55,607 nucleotides of DNA from Sideroxydans sp. (GCA_028687425.1 JAQUAD010000013.1:1-55607); one strand, 5' to 3'. Positions 21,153 to 30,519 are shown, numbered from the stretch's first letter. Made by a program: numbers and translations. The notes: generated from the sequence alone by a model not told the origin.

Positions 21153-21950
21153 TCACCTTACAACGATACGAGATGCACGCTCACGAAAGTGCTTGGCCTG
21201 CACTGCATTACCTTGCCCCTCATATGCTCGCGCAGACAGCAACAGATCCTGCTTGATCTTCTCAGGCAGCCCCAGGGTTTTGTCCAATGCCAGCGTATCA
21301 CTTGCCAAACGCAAAGCCAGATCGAACTCACTGCGCGCGAGTCTTGCCTCGCTCATGTAGCGCATGGCATTGGCATGCTCCAGCGGGTCATCGCCCCGAC
21401 TGGCAGAAGCTGCTCGCTCGGCCCAATGCAGCGCTCCGTCATAATCCTTCTCATGCAATGCCAACGCTGCGCGTGCATTGTCGATGGCACGCTTGAGACG
21501 ACATTCAGACACGCACCATCCTTCAGCCTTGTCCAGCCATGACCGCACATCACTCGACTCACCTTGCTGCAACAGCAACAGGGCTTTCTGTGTCGCCGCA
21601 GCCGCCAGATAGGCTGACCCATATTGCACTGCCTCATCCTGCAGTAGCGCATCCAGATATGCATGCGCCTCCTGCAGTCGCCCCAGCTTCTGATTTACGC
21701 TGGCCAGATTCAGCATATCTATTGCGATGCCCTGAATATTCTCCACGGCGACATCCACCCGCATTGCCATCTCATACTGCCGCAGTGCAACAGCATAGTC
21801 TCCCCTGCCGAAAGCCCGCTGGGCACTCTGACTATGCTCTGCCGCCAACTCCAGTCTTGCGTTCCGCACAGGAGCGCTCTGCCCACATGCCGTCAATAAC
21901 AGCAGGCAAGCAAATACCAACGAGGATGCGGGCAGAAGACGTAACGACAT
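21153..21950 (-). CDS. TPR-repeat lipoprotein
   Basis: Predicted lipoprotein of 265 aa with a lipobox (LLLLTACGQ, Cys about residue 23). The mature part is alpha-helical with tetratricopeptide-like repeats (QSAQRAFGRGDYAVALRQYEMAM; LGRLQEAHAYLDALLQDEA; KDYDGALHWAERAASAS). It overlaps the mlaD-like stop by one base (TGATG), so the two are translationally coupled. No catalytic motif is visible. In this operon it may be the outer-membrane or periplasmic partner, a place held by MlaA/MlaC in canonical Mla systems (inference). Confidence 0.8.
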   Translation of the reverse strand: MSLRLLPASSLVFACLLLLTACGQSAPVRNARLELAAEHSQSAQRAFGRGDYAVALRQYEMAMRVDVAVENIQGIAIDMLNLASVNQKLGRLQEAHAYLDALLQDEAVQYGSAYLAAAATQKALLLLQQGESSDVRSWLDKAEGWCVSECRLKRAIDNARAALALHEKDYDGALHWAERAASASRGDDPLEHANAMRYMSEARLARSEFDLALRLASDTLALDKTLGLPEKIKQDLLLSARAYEGQGNAVQAKHFRERASRIVVR

Positions 21951-22897
21951 CAAGGTTTCCCTGGCGGCACATAGCCATCGACAGGCAAGGCCTGGGCTTC
22001 CGGTTTGTGGAACCAGCCACTGAAAGGCCAGGAGCGTTTCGCACCTTCCAGCATGTCCTGACTATCCTGCACCAAAGCATTGCTGTTATGGATGAATGAC
22101 GGCAACTCTCCCGCCGAATCCGCAGCCAGACGGCGAATGTCGGAAGTGGCCGTCTGCACGTTGTCCAGCGTTGCCTCTGCCCTATCGACCAAACGCGGAA
22201 CCGCCTTGTCCATCACGGCCAGATTGGCATTCACGCTATCCAAGGCCTTATCCAGTTTGCCATGCACGTTTTCCAGCTTCTGATTGCCACTGCTGGCCAA
22301 TTGAGTGAACTGTTTCACTGTCTCCCGCAACTCACCCGTCACCAGAGTCAGGTTCTTCAGTGTCTTCTGGATATCGCCATCGGGGTTGTTGATGCTGCTG
22401 GTGATCTGGCGAATATCACTCAAGATCGGTTGCAACTGCGCAGCCATACTCTCAGCGATGCTACTAGCATCCTGACCTCGCTCGTACTGGAGGACGCTGT
22501 CCTGTGTCACCGGCTGCACCTGCTGCGAACCGGGAATGATCTCCACCACACTCTCACCCACCAGCGCTTCCTTGATCAATCGCGCCTTGGCATCCAGTCC
22601 GATTAGGTGCACATATTCGTTATCCAGCGCCACCTTCACACGCACGGATGCATTGGGCTCCATACTCACCGCTTTGACACTCCCTACCTTGAAGCCGATG
22701 AATTTGACCGCCATACCTTGATTGAGTCCCTGCGCATTCGGCGCAAAAAAATAGATAATCGTGCTACGAACCAGGTAACCCTGTTTGTAGGCGACCAACA
22801 AGACCACCATTAGCATCGCCCCGAGCGCCCCCAACATGAAACGCTTGGTACGCTGCTCGATATTCAACAGTCGCTGATTGTAGTTATTCAGTTTCAT
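21950..22897 (-). CDS. MlaD/MCE-domain periplasmic protein
   Basis: Membrane-anchored lipid-binding ring protein (315 aa). One N-terminal membrane helix (MLGALGAMLMVVLLVAY, about 21-37) is followed by the MCE domain (FFAPNAQGLNQGMAVKFIGF through the conserved GVESVVEI-like segment VGESVVEIIPG) and a long helical C-terminal region (about residues 160-290) with heptad character. It is longer than E. coli MlaD, closer to PqiB/YrbD-long types. It is coupled to the downstream lipoprotein and starts 7 bases after the ATPase-like gene. Confidence 0.92.
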   Translation of the reverse strand: MKLNNYNQRLLNIEQRTKRFMLGALGAMLMVVLLVAYKQGYLVRSTIIYFFAPNAQGLNQGMAVKFIGFKVGSVKAVSMEPNASVRVKVALDNEYVHLIGLDAKARLIKEALVGESVVEIIPGSQQVQPVTQDSVLQYERGQDASSIAESMAAQLQPILSDIRQITSSINNPDGDIQKTLKNLTLVTGELRETVKQFTQLASSGNQKLENVHGKLDKALDSVNANLAVMDKAVPRLVDRAEATLDNVQTATSDIRRLAADSAGELPSFIHNSNALVQDSQDMLEGAKRSWPFSGWFHKPEAQALPVDGYVPPGKP

Positions 22898-22904
22898 TGC
22901 GCCT

Positions 22905-23459
22905 CTAAAGGTGGATCACCAACTGATCCGGATTGCTCTTTCCCTTGCTCTCCTCGAAGCTCACCAAAGCAGAAGTGCGATGAGGAAAGTGCATGCGGAA
23001 CACCTGCTCGAACTTGCTCTCCAGCTGCAATTCCTTATGCGACAGCCCTTCGTTCAATCCATCATAGACGATGAATTCCGGCTCCATCAGCATCGCACGC
23101 ACGAAGCCGACCAGTCTTTTCTCATACAAGGTAAGTTGATCGGGCAGCTTGAGCATCAATGCCGACATCAATGTCTCGTCAGACATGCCACACTGATCCA
23201 GCAAGGTAGTCACATGAGCCTCGAGCCCGTCCGACAGCTCGATGCCATGATACTGCACCGGAAGGATGATGTTCTCCCAAACCCGGAGATTGCTGATCAG
23301 ACCACCGTTGTGCGGCGCGATGACCACACCGGCCTGCGCCCCGAGTGCGTTGAGCACCGCAGCGCGCTGGGTTTCGGAACGGACGATGAGGCAGTAGGAA
23401 CGCCCCGATTGAAGCAGGGCCTGCGTGCTTTCTTCTCCATTCAGACTCAATGTGAACAT
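22905..23459 (-). CDS. Degenerate ABC ATPase-like protein (MlaF position)
   Basis: 184 aa aligning by pattern with MlaF-type ATPases but lacking the catalytic motifs. The Walker A place (about residues 20-36) reads SGRSYCLIVRSETQRAAV, with no GxxxxGK(S/T). The segment ISNLRVWENIILPVQYHG matches the post-Q-loop region. The signature LSGG is replaced by LTLYEKRL. In the Walker B region (PEFIVYDGLNEGL, 127-139) Asp133 is kept but the catalytic Glu is Gly134. It therefore cannot be assumed to hydrolyse ATP. It is the first gene of the MCE operon, 40 bases after tRNA-Val. Confidence 0.75.
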   Translation of the reverse strand: MFTLSLNGEESTQALLQSGRSYCLIVRSETQRAAVLNALGAQAGVVIAPHNGGLISNLRVWENIILPVQYHGIELSDGLEAHVTTLLDQCGMSDETLMSALMLKLPDQLTLYEKRLVGFVRAMLMEPEFIVYDGLNEGLSHKELQLESKFEQVFRMHFPHRTSALVSFEESKGKSNPDQLVIHL

Positions 23460-23498
23460 GAGCTTCTCGAAAAACGATAGTTAAGGAGAAGAAGAAAT

Positions 23499-23575
23499 TG
23501 GTAGGCGCGATTGGACTCGAACCAACGACCCCCACCATGTCAAGGTGGTGCTCTAACCAGCTGAGCTACGCGCCT
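23499..23575 (-). tRNA. tRNA-Val(GAC)
   Basis: 77 nt with encoded CCA. The acceptor AGGCGCG/CGCGCCT, D arm GCTCAGCTGGTTAGAGC, anticodon loop TTGACAT (anticodon GAC) and T arm GGTTCGAGTCC are all intact. It lies just upstream of, and in line with, the MCE operon. Confidence 0.95.
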
Positions 23576-23703
23576 GTAAAAGGACGCGCATTGTAACCGA
23601 ACCGCGCAAACGCGCAAATGAATTATGCAATTAAATGCGAATATTTTTTGTTCGCGGCCATTATTCCGTCCGCACTGTTACTCGCCACGAGATCTCGCAG
23701 CAA

Positions 23704-25089
23704 TCAATACTGGTCTGGGGCGTAATTTTCGAAGCGTGTGAATTCGCCACGGAAGGTCAGCCTGACCGTACCGATCGGACCGTTACGCTGCTTGCCGATG
23801 ATGATCTCGGCCATATTCTTGTCCGGCGTATCCGGGTTGTAGACCTGATCGCGATAGATGAACAGGATCAAGTCCGCATCCTGTTCGATAGCGCCGGATT
23901 CGCGCAGGTCAGACATGACCGGACGCTTGTTCGGACGTTGCTCCAGACTGCGATTGAGCTGGGACAACGCAATCACCGGCACCTGCAATTCCTTGGCCAG
24001 AGATTTCAATGAACGTGATATCTCGGAGATCTCCGTCGCGCGGTTCTCGCTGCCCTTGCCCGCCGGCGATGACATCAGCTGCAGGTAATCGATCACCACA
24101 AGACCCAAGCCATCGTTCTGGCGATGCAGACGGCGGGCACGGGAACGCAATTCCAGCGCATTCAGGCCCGGCGTCTCATCGATAAAGATAGGCGAATCAT
24201 TGAGCAGACCCAGCGCATGCGTCATGCGCGTCCAGTCTTCGTCTTCCAGACGGCCGGTACGCAGCGTATGTTGATTGAGTCGCCCCACGGAGCCGATCAT
24301 ACGCATCGCCAATTGCGCCCCGCCCATTTCCATACTGAAAATTGCGACCGGCTTGCCTTCCAGCGCAACGTTCTCGGCGATGTTGATCGAGAACGCCGTC
24401 TTACCCATACTCGGGCGGCCTGCCACGATGACAAGATCACCCGGCTGCAGACCGGAAGTCATGCGATCCAGATCTGCAAAGCCGGTTGCTGTGCCCGTCA
24501 CCTCGCTGGCATCTTCCCGGCCGTACAAAGTCTCGATGCGCTCGACCACCTGGGTCAGCAAGGGCGGGATCGCAATGAAACCTTGCTTGCCACGATCCCC
24601 TTGCTCGGAGATCTGCATGACCTTGCTCTCGGCCTCGTCCAGCAACTGGCCCGCATCGCGACCGCTTGGATTGTAGGCACTGGTCGCGATGTCGCTGCCG
24701 ACCTCAACCAGTTTGCGCATGATGGCCCGCTCACGCACGATCTCGGCGTAACGACGGATATTGGCAGCGGATGGCACGTTCTGCGCGAGTGAGCCCAGAT
24801 AGCTCAAGCCGCCCGCCTTATCCAGCTCACCGTTGCTTTCCAGCGATTCAGCCAGCGTGATGACATCGACCGGTCTGGCCTGTTCGTTCAGGCGCCCGAT
24901 ATGACGCCAGATCAAACGGTGCTCGCCCCGATAGAAATCCGTCTCGTTCAGCAGGTCGGTGACCTTGTCCCAAGCACTGGTGTCGAGCAGGATGCCGCCC
25001 AACACAGACTGCTCCGCCTCAACGGAATGCGGCGGGAGCTTCAGTGCTTCTAGCTGTGCATCGGCAACGGGAGCTGAATAATTCTGCAT
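23704..25089 (-). CDS. dnaB: Replicative DNA helicase DnaB
   Basis: Hexameric 5'-3' helicase of the replication fork, loaded at oriC. The 461-aa protein has an N-terminal primase-interacting domain (PPHSVEAEQSVLGGILLD) and a RecA-like C-terminal domain with Walker A GRPSMGKTAF and the DnaB motifs VIDYLQLMSS and SDLRESGAIEQDADLILFIY. It is the end gene of the rpsF-priB-rpsR-rplI-dnaB cluster, separated from rplI by a terminator hairpin. Confidence 0.98.
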   Translation of the reverse strand: MQNYSAPVADAQLEALKLPPHSVEAEQSVLGGILLDTSAWDKVTDLLNETDFYRGEHRLIWRHIGRLNEQARPVDVITLAESLESNGELDKAGGLSYLGSLAQNVPSAANIRRYAEIVRERAIMRKLVEVGSDIATSAYNPSGRDAGQLLDEAESKVMQISEQGDRGKQGFIAIPPLLTQVVERIETLYGREDASEVTGTATGFADLDRMTSGLQPGDLVIVAGRPSMGKTAFSINIAENVALEGKPVAIFSMEMGGAQLAMRMIGSVGRLNQHTLRTGRLEDEDWTRMTHALGLLNDSPIFIDETPGLNALELRSRARRLHRQNDGLGLVVIDYLQLMSSPAGKGSENRATEISEISRSLKSLAKELQVPVIALSQLNRSLEQRPNKRPVMSDLRESGAIEQDADLILFIYRDQVYNPDTPDKNMAEIIIGKQRNGPIGTVRLTFRGEFTRFENYAPDQY

Positions 25090-25133
25090 GATTCGGTGAC
25101 AAATAACGGAGGGGGGATTCTACACTCTCCAGA

Positions 25134-25162
25134 CAACAAAAAAGGACTGTCGCCAGTCCTTT
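25134..25162 (-). terminator. Terminator after rplI
   Basis: AGGACT-G-TCGCC-AGTCCT stem with, on the minus strand, TTTTTTGTTGT following. It lies between rplI and dnaB. Confidence 0.85.
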
Positions 25163-25187
25163 CTTGTAACTACTTGAGCGAATGGAA

Positions 25188-25637
25188 TTACTGCTCGCCC
25201 AACACCGAAACGGTCACGTCTACGACAACATCGGGATGCAGCGCGATGCTCACAGCATGATCACCGATCTGCTTCAGGTGACCTTCCGGCATACGCACTT
25301 GGCTCTTCTCAACCTGGTGGCCTTCAGCAACCAGTGCCGCAGCGATGTCGGCGTTGGTCACGGAACCGAACAGCTTGCCGTCAACGCCAGCTTTCTGAAC
25401 CATCTGAATGGTCAGACCGCTCAGCTTCTCGCCGCGTGCCTGAGCATCGGCCAGCTTGGCAGCTTCGCCAGCTTCCAGTTCTGCACGGCGTGCAGCGAAA
25501 TCCGCCACGTTGCTTTCTGTCGCACGCTTGGCCTTGCCTTGCGGGATCAGGAAGTTACGTGCGTAACCGTTCTTCACTTTGACCACATCGCCCAGTTGGC
25601 CGAGGTTGACCACTTTTTCCATCAGAATAACTTGCAT
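25188..25637 (-). CDS. rplI: 50S ribosomal protein L9
   Basis: 23S rRNA-binding protein near the L1 stalk (149 aa). The N-terminal RNA-binding domain ([29 protein letters not shown] region) is joined by a helix to a C-terminal domain. Start follows AAGGAGTA. It is co-transcribed with rpsR. Confidence 0.98.
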   Translation of the reverse strand: MQVILMEKVVNLGQLGDVVKVKNGYARNFLIPQGKAKRATESNVADFAARRAELEAGEAAKLADAQARGEKLSGLTIQMVQKAGVDGKLFGSVTNADIAAALVAEGHQVEKSQVRMPEGHLKQIGDHAVSIALHPDVVVDVTVSVLGEQ

Positions 25638-25647
25638 GGTCTACTCC

Positions 25648-25917
25648 TTAGTGCAAATCAGTGTAAGGCAACAGGGCCAGGAAGCGTGCGCGCTTCACGG
25701 CTGTGCTCAGCTGACGCTGGTAACGCGCCTTGGTACCGGTGATACGTGCCGGGATCAGCTTGCCGTTCTCGGTGATGAATTCCTTCAGGATGTTGATGTC
25801 CTTGTAATCCACTTCCGCGATCTTCTCGGCGGTGAAACGGCAGAACTTGCGGCGCTTGAACAGTTGACGCGAAGAATTGTTCTTCTTGTCGTCTTTCTTC
25901 TTAAATACACGAGCCAT
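25648..25917 (-). CDS. rpsR: 30S ribosomal protein S18
   Basis: Small-subunit platform protein that pairs with S6 on 16S rRNA (89 aa). Conserved core: [20 protein letters not shown] and [20 protein letters not shown]. It lies between priB and rplI, the usual order. Confidence 0.98.
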   Translation of the reverse strand: MARVFKKKDDKKNNSSRQLFKRRKFCRFTAEKIAEVDYKDINILKEFITENGKLIPARITGTKARYQRQLSTAVKRARFLALLPYTDLH

Positions 25918-25926
25918 TTTGTGCTC

Positions 25927-26223
25927 CTATCTCAATATGACGTTATCTATATGCAGAACCAGTTGCGTGCTCTTCATGCTGCGCTGCGCCAGGAAACCTT
26001 CAGCCCTCAATAGCTGACCGGGTTGCAACTTGCTCAACTTCTGAGCCGTTTCGCCGAATGCCAGTGCCTGAACCTCACACTGCACTTGACGCTGCATCCC
26101 TGCTTCCTGCTGCATCGAGGTATGGCGCATTCTGAACGCCAATCTCGCCAAACCTGCCGGGGTGTGTCGCAAGCCTTCCGACTCGATCACTTCCCCGTCG
26201 ATCACACAACGGTTGCTGCTCAA
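25927..26223 (-). CDS. priB: Primosomal replication protein N (PriB)
   Basis: Single OB-fold ssDNA-binding protein (98 aa) of the PriA replication-restart primosome. The pattern ESEGLRHTPAGLARLAFRMRH and the closing beta strands fit the betaproteobacterial PriB family, and the position between rpsF and rpsR is diagnostic. The start is TTG, four bases after a TAA stop of rpsF region; a GTG in RCVIDGE is the only other nearby choice and would remove the first beta strand. Confidence 0.92.
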   Translation of the reverse strand: MSSNRCVIDGEVIESEGLRHTPAGLARLAFRMRHTSMQQEAGMQRQVQCEVQALAFGETAQKLSKLQPGQLLRAEGFLAQRSMKSTQLVLHIDNVILR

Positions 26224-26229
26224 TCCAAA

Positions 26230-26607
26230 TTACGCTGCAGCAGCCGGTGCCGGTGCCGCTTCCGCGGCATCGGTCAATGAACGCGACTTCTCTTCCTTCA
26301 TCATCACGGAAGGTGCAGTCACAGCAACCTTGGTCTTGATGGTCAGGTGGCGCAGTACGGCGTCATTGAAGCGGAAAGCGTGTTCCAGTTCGTCCAGGGT
26401 CTCCTGGTCGCACTCGATGTTCATCATCACGTAGTGTGCTTTGTGGATCTTCTGGATCGGGTATGCCAGTTGACGGCGGCCCCAGTCTTCCAGACGGTGG
26501 ATGTGACCGCTCTTGCCGGTCACCAACGTGCGATAACGCTCGATCATTGCAGGCACTTGCTCGCTCTGATCGGGATGCACGATAAATACGATTTCGTAGT
26601 GTCGCAT
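26230..26607 (-). CDS. rpsF: 30S ribosomal protein S6
   Basis: 16S rRNA-binding partner of S18 (125 aa). The start [18 protein letters not shown] is the family start; an in-frame extension upstream is not. Core motif [18 protein letters not shown]. The tail (about residues 108-125) is an Ala/Pro-rich low-complexity stretch ([10 protein letters not shown]), longer than in many species. First gene of the rpsF-priB-rpsR-rplI operon, with AAGGAGAT before the ATG. Confidence 0.98.
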   Translation of the reverse strand: MRHYEIVFIVHPDQSEQVPAMIERYRTLVTGKSGHIHRLEDWGRRQLAYPIQKIHKAHYVMMNIECDQETLDELEHAFRFNDAVLRHLTIKTKVAVTAPSVMMKEEKSRSLTDAAEAAPAPAAAA

Positions 26608-26661
26608 TACATCTCCTTGTGGATTAAAGCCCCCCGGCACGCGATGGACGGTGGAGCAAGG

Positions 26662-26687
26662 TTAAAAACTCCCTTTTTCAGGGAGGC
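26662..26687 (-). terminator. Terminator of the ybbA-ybbP operon
   Basis: On the minus strand CTCCC-TGAAAAA-GGGAG is followed by TTTTTAACC. It lies after the ybbP stop and before rpsF. Confidence 0.8.
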
Positions 26688-26730
26688 CGGCATTATAGGG
26701 ATATTGAGCAGCGCGTCAAGCAGCAAGTCA

Positions 26731-29205
26731 TTAATCTGCCGCGAGAATCCTCAGCGGGGGGCGTCTGGTCAACTTGCGCGTTGCCAGCCAGCCGGACAAG
26801 GACACGATCATGATGCCGCCGCTGATACCCACCAGCCAGATCAGCGGATTGAGACTTGCAGAAATCTCCAGTACGAATCGCGCCAGCACCCAGCCCAGCA
26901 AAACCGCACCGCCCGCCGCAAAAAAACCGCTCAGCCCACCCAACACAGCGAACTCGGAAAGATGTAGTCGACGCAAGTAGCGGCTGTCTGCACCCAGTGT
27001 GCGCAAAATCGCCGCCTCATGGCTGCGTTCATCCTGCGTGGACAACAATGCGGCATACAGGACGGCCAAACCGGTCAGCAGCGTAAACAGGAACACCGCA
27101 CTCACCGTCTGCGCGATCTGGTCCATGATGCCGCGCACCTGTGCGATCACTGCGCCGGTATCGATCAGCAGCAGATTGGGAAATTCGCGCGCCAGTTCAT
27201 CGCCGGCCTTCACCTTGTCGGGAGGCAAATAGAAGCTGGACAGATAGCTGGCAGGAAAATCCTGCAGCAATTCCGGCGTAGTGATCACAAAAAAATTCAC
27301 CTTCATCGAATCCCATTCCACCTTGCGCAGACTGGTGACTCTGGCTGTAAAGCGGCTGCCCGCCACATCATAGGCGAGTAAATCGCCGAGTTTGATACCC
27401 AGCGTCTTGGCGATGCCCTCTTCCACCGAAAGCTCATCCCTGCCTGCTGCAGACCACCATTGCCCGCCCACCAACTGGTTCCAGTTTGGCATCTGCGTCA
27501 TATAGGAAAGATTGAACTCGCGTTCCACCAAACCTCGCGCCCGCGGATCGGGATAACTATCGCCATTGACCGCACGACCATCGATCTCGACCAGACGACC
27601 GCGCACCATGGGCTGCATCTCGGGAACAGGCAGCGAGTGCCGCGGGAAGAAATCTGCTATCGCTTCCAGCTGATCCGGCTGGATGTTCACCACGAAACGG
27701 TTCGGCGTCTCCGGCGGCAACTTGCTCTGCCAGCCCTGCAACAGATCGCCGCGAACCAGTGTCAGCACCAGCAAAGCCATGCCCCCCAGACTCAAGGCCA
27801 CCACCTGCACCGCCGCACTGCGTCCATGTCGCGCCAGATTATTGAAGGCATGACGCCACTGTGCATGCAACAGATGCCCATTGCGTGCCATGCCATGCAA
27901 CATCAACCAGGCCAGCCAGCCGAAAAGCATCAAGCCCACCAGCAAGCCGCCGAGTACGGCCAACCCCAGCTTCAACGACCCGGCCTGCCACAAAAACAGC
28001 CCCGCAAGCACCAGCGTCGCCAAGCCATAGACTAGCCAGCCGCTGATCTCCGGCGCCCCCATCTCGCGGCGCAACACCCGCAACGGCGTGACCTTGCGCA
28101 GCTGCAGCAAAGGCAGGAAAGCAAAGCCCAACAACAAGGCGAAGCCGCTCACCGCCGCTTGCAGTACTGGTAACACACCCGGCAGCGGCAATTCTGCATC
28201 ACGCATGCTGGCGATGCTCTGCACCAGCATCGCTTGCGTGCCATAGCCCAGCAGGCTGCCGAACAACACCGCGATCACCCCCAGCAAGATGAACTGATAC
28301 AGGAACAGCCACAGCACCTGCCCCTGCTGCGCGCCCAGACAACGCATCACCGCACAGCCATCCAGATGGCGCGCCACGAAACGCCGTGCAGCCAAGGCCA
28401 TCGCCGCCCCCGCCAGAATCGCGGCCGTCAGCGCAGCCAAGCCGAGGAAACTCTCTGCGCGCTCCAGCGCCGTGCGTATCTCCGGCCGCGCATCGCGCAC
28501 ATCTTCCAGCTTCTCGTTGCCGGACAATCTGGTTTGCAGTTCCACTTTCAATGCTGTGATCTGCTTCGCCTCGCCCGCGATCATCAAGCGATAGGACAAG
28601 CGGCTCCCCTCCTGCAGCAATCCCGTCGCAGGCAGATCGCCCTCATTCATCAGCACGCGCGGCGCGAAGCTGGAGAAACCGATGGACTGGTCGATGTCCT
28701 TCACGATGCGCGCCGCCACCTTGAATCGTCGCGCACCGATACCCACCTCATCGCCCACCTGCGTATCCAGCCGCCGCAACAATCGCTCATCCACCCACAC
28801 CGTGCCCGTAGTCGGGATGGCCTGCGCCACATGCAAAGTCCCGTCGTCGATCTCTATCTTGCCGCGCAGGGGATACCCCGCTTCCACAGCCTGCAGTTCG
28901 CTCAGCAACACCCGCTCGCCATGCGACACCATGCTGGGGAAACTGCGGCTCTGCACCACCTGCAGACCGCGTGCAGTGGCCAGCTTGCGATACTCGGGAG
29001 AGAACGGACGCGTGGAGGTGATGCGCAGGTCGGCACCGATCAGACTTTGCGCCTGCTGCTGCAAAGCCTGCCGCACACGATCTGCGAACAGTCCGACGGT
29101 CGCCAGACTGCCCACCGCCAGCACCAGTGCCAGCAGCAACACGCGCCATTCACCTGCGCGCCAGTCGCGCCGCAGGAGATTAAATGAGAGACGGTAAAGC
29201 TTCAT
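26731..29205 (-). CDS. ybbP: FtsX-like ABC transporter permease (YbbP type)
   Basis: Large inner-membrane permease (824 aa; E. coli YbbP about 800). N-terminal helix, large periplasmic domain, FtsX core helices (AALTAAILAGAAMALAARRF), a second helical block, and a C-terminal FtsX repeat (AVFLFTLLTGLAVLYAALLS; TLGADSRYLRRLHLSEFAVLGG). This is the MacB/LolCDE mechanotransmission class, thought to move hydrophobic compounds or lipoproteins rather than small solutes. Its partner ATPase (ybbA) is upstream but an unrelated gene lies between; its ATG overlaps that gene's stop (TGA/ATG). Confidence 0.9.
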   Translation of the reverse strand: MKLYRLSFNLLRRDWRAGEWRVLLLALVLAVGSLATVGLFADRVRQALQQQAQSLIGADLRITSTRPFSPEYRKLATARGLQVVQSRSFPSMVSHGERVLLSELQAVEAGYPLRGKIEIDDGTLHVAQAIPTTGTVWVDERLLRRLDTQVGDEVGIGARRFKVAARIVKDIDQSIGFSSFAPRVLMNEGDLPATGLLQEGSRLSYRLMIAGEAKQITALKVELQTRLSGNEKLEDVRDARPEIRTALERAESFLGLAALTAAILAGAAMALAARRFVARHLDGCAVMRCLGAQQGQVLWLFLYQFILLGVIAVLFGSLLGYGTQAMLVQSIASMRDAELPLPGVLPVLQAAVSGFALLLGFAFLPLLQLRKVTPLRVLRREMGAPEISGWLVYGLATLVLAGLFLWQAGSLKLGLAVLGGLLVGLMLFGWLAWLMLHGMARNGHLLHAQWRHAFNNLARHGRSAAVQVVALSLGGMALLVLTLVRGDLLQGWQSKLPPETPNRFVVNIQPDQLEAIADFFPRHSLPVPEMQPMVRGRLVEIDGRAVNGDSYPDPRARGLVEREFNLSYMTQMPNWNQLVGGQWWSAAGRDELSVEEGIAKTLGIKLGDLLAYDVAGSRFTARVTSLRKVEWDSMKVNFFVITTPELLQDFPASYLSSFYLPPDKVKAGDELAREFPNLLLIDTGAVIAQVRGIMDQIAQTVSAVFLFTLLTGLAVLYAALLSTQDERSHEAAILRTLGADSRYLRRLHLSEFAVLGGLSGFFAAGGAVLLGWVLARFVLEISASLNPLIWLVGISGGIMIVSLSGWLATRKLTRRPPLRILAAD

Positions 29206-30512
29206 TGCTTCGCCATAGGGGTTGAGGGAAATTCAATTGACCAACTAAGAACATGAGATGCGGGAAGTGAAAACTTGATATTGGAATTAAGATACAAGAT
29301 CTTTGAATGATTTTCACAAACCGCACCATCGTTAGCTTCTACTATTGTTTGCTCAGTAAACTGCGCTTTCCCCGTGCGATTTACGTTTGAATATTTCTCC
29401 GTCACACATTGAAGCTTGGACTCTTTTTCGCTTTTCAGCACTTGCTTCGCATCCCCAGACGAAGTGGCGGCCTGATTTCCCCCCTCTGCTCCCTGAGGCT
29501 TTATCCAATACTCATTTCCAATGCGCCACACAATCGTGACCGATGAAAGTTTACAGCTCGCCATTTTTTTCTGGGGATTCGCAACTGGCTGGTCAGTTGT
29601 GTATTGGGCAGCAATCTCGCACCCTTGCTCATCAAGCAGCAAGGTAGCGTTAGGGATATTCCCAATACTCAATAGCCGAACCACTCCACGAGGTATTAAT
29701 GACCATTGTTGCGTAATATAAATAGCAAATAGCAACGCCACTACCGCACCAAGCAGCACTACCCACCATTTCTTTGCTCCTGCAACGATATGATTTGAGC
29801 TAACGACAGCAAGGACCATCAAGAGTATTGCGAACCACACATTGCCATCGTCCGCACCATTTCGGCTATATCCACTTGCAAATTGCAATATCAATAGCCA
29901 AGGCAAAGCGGCCAAAATTGTGGAAATGAAAAAAACAAAGAAAAGTGGCCTCCTTCCTTTGATTCTCTCTCTCCCAGCACTATCTATGCGTGGGTATGTA
30001 CAGAACATAGTTATTAAGATCAGCAACAGAAAATAAACAATCCACAACCCTGAAGATAATGGCGTTGGTACTTGATAACTTGCCTGATAGAGGTAGACGC
30101 CAAAAAACATTGCGGTAACAAAAGCAGGAGCATCAAGCAAACGCAGTATTTCTGGACTAGCACCTATATCGATTGAGTTCTTTCTGAATTCTTCAGCCAG
30201 CATATTTTTATATACATAGCCCGGAATAATGAAATACAGGCCAAATAGTATGGACACCACAATCCCAACAATAGCAGCAGCGCCTAATAGCAAGCCAATC
30301 GATGAAGCCTCCATACCTGCAGGAAAGAACTTTTCATCCAGCATATATACCAACATGAATAGTCCACCGAAGAACGATCCAATGGCAGTTATCGTTCCCA
30401 GCAAATGTTCAAACATGTACTTCTTTAAAAGAGTAAGAACTGATTCCTGTTTTTTTCTTCTTGGCGAAGCATTCCATTGACAACTCTTCATCCCTATCCC
30501 CATTCCATTCAA
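29202..30512 (-). CDS. Unknown multi-pass membrane protein between ybbA and ybbP
   Basis: 436 aa, not recognised. About eight hydrophobic helices between residues 35 and 270 (TITAIGSFFGGLFMLVYML, GLLLGAAAIVGIVVSILFGL, WWVVLLGAVVALLFAIYI) are followed by a soluble C-terminal domain of about 150 residues with several cysteines (DEQGCEIAAQY, KMASCKL, LQCVTEK, AVCENHS), probably periplasmic. The DNA is clearly more AT-rich than both neighbours, which suggests acquisition, yet its stop overlaps the ybbP start and it begins 8 bases after ybbA, so it is fully embedded in the operon. Several in-frame ATGs (MNGMGIGMK) make the start uncertain. No function assigned. Confidence 0.75.
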   Translation of the reverse strand: MNGMGIGMKSCQWNASPRRKKQESVLTLLKKYMFEHLLGTITAIGSFFGGLFMLVYMLDEKFFPAGMEASSIGLLLGAAAIVGIVVSILFGLYFIIPGYVYKNMLAEEFRKNSIDIGASPEILRLLDAPAFVTAMFFGVYLYQASYQVPTPLSSGLWIVYFLLLILITMFCTYPRIDSAGRERIKGRRPLFFVFFISTILAALPWLLILQFASGYSRNGADDGNVWFAILLMVLAVVSSNHIVAGAKKWWVVLLGAVVALLFAIYITQQWSLIPRGVVRLLSIGNIPNATLLLDEQGCEIAAQYTTDQPVANPQKKMASCKLSSVTIVWRIGNEYWIKPQGAEGGNQAATSSGDAKQVLKSEKESKLQCVTEKYSNVNRTGKAQFTEQTIVEANDGAVCENHSKILYLNSNIKFSLPASHVLSWSIEFPSTPMAKQ

Positions 30513-30519
30513 AGGCTAT

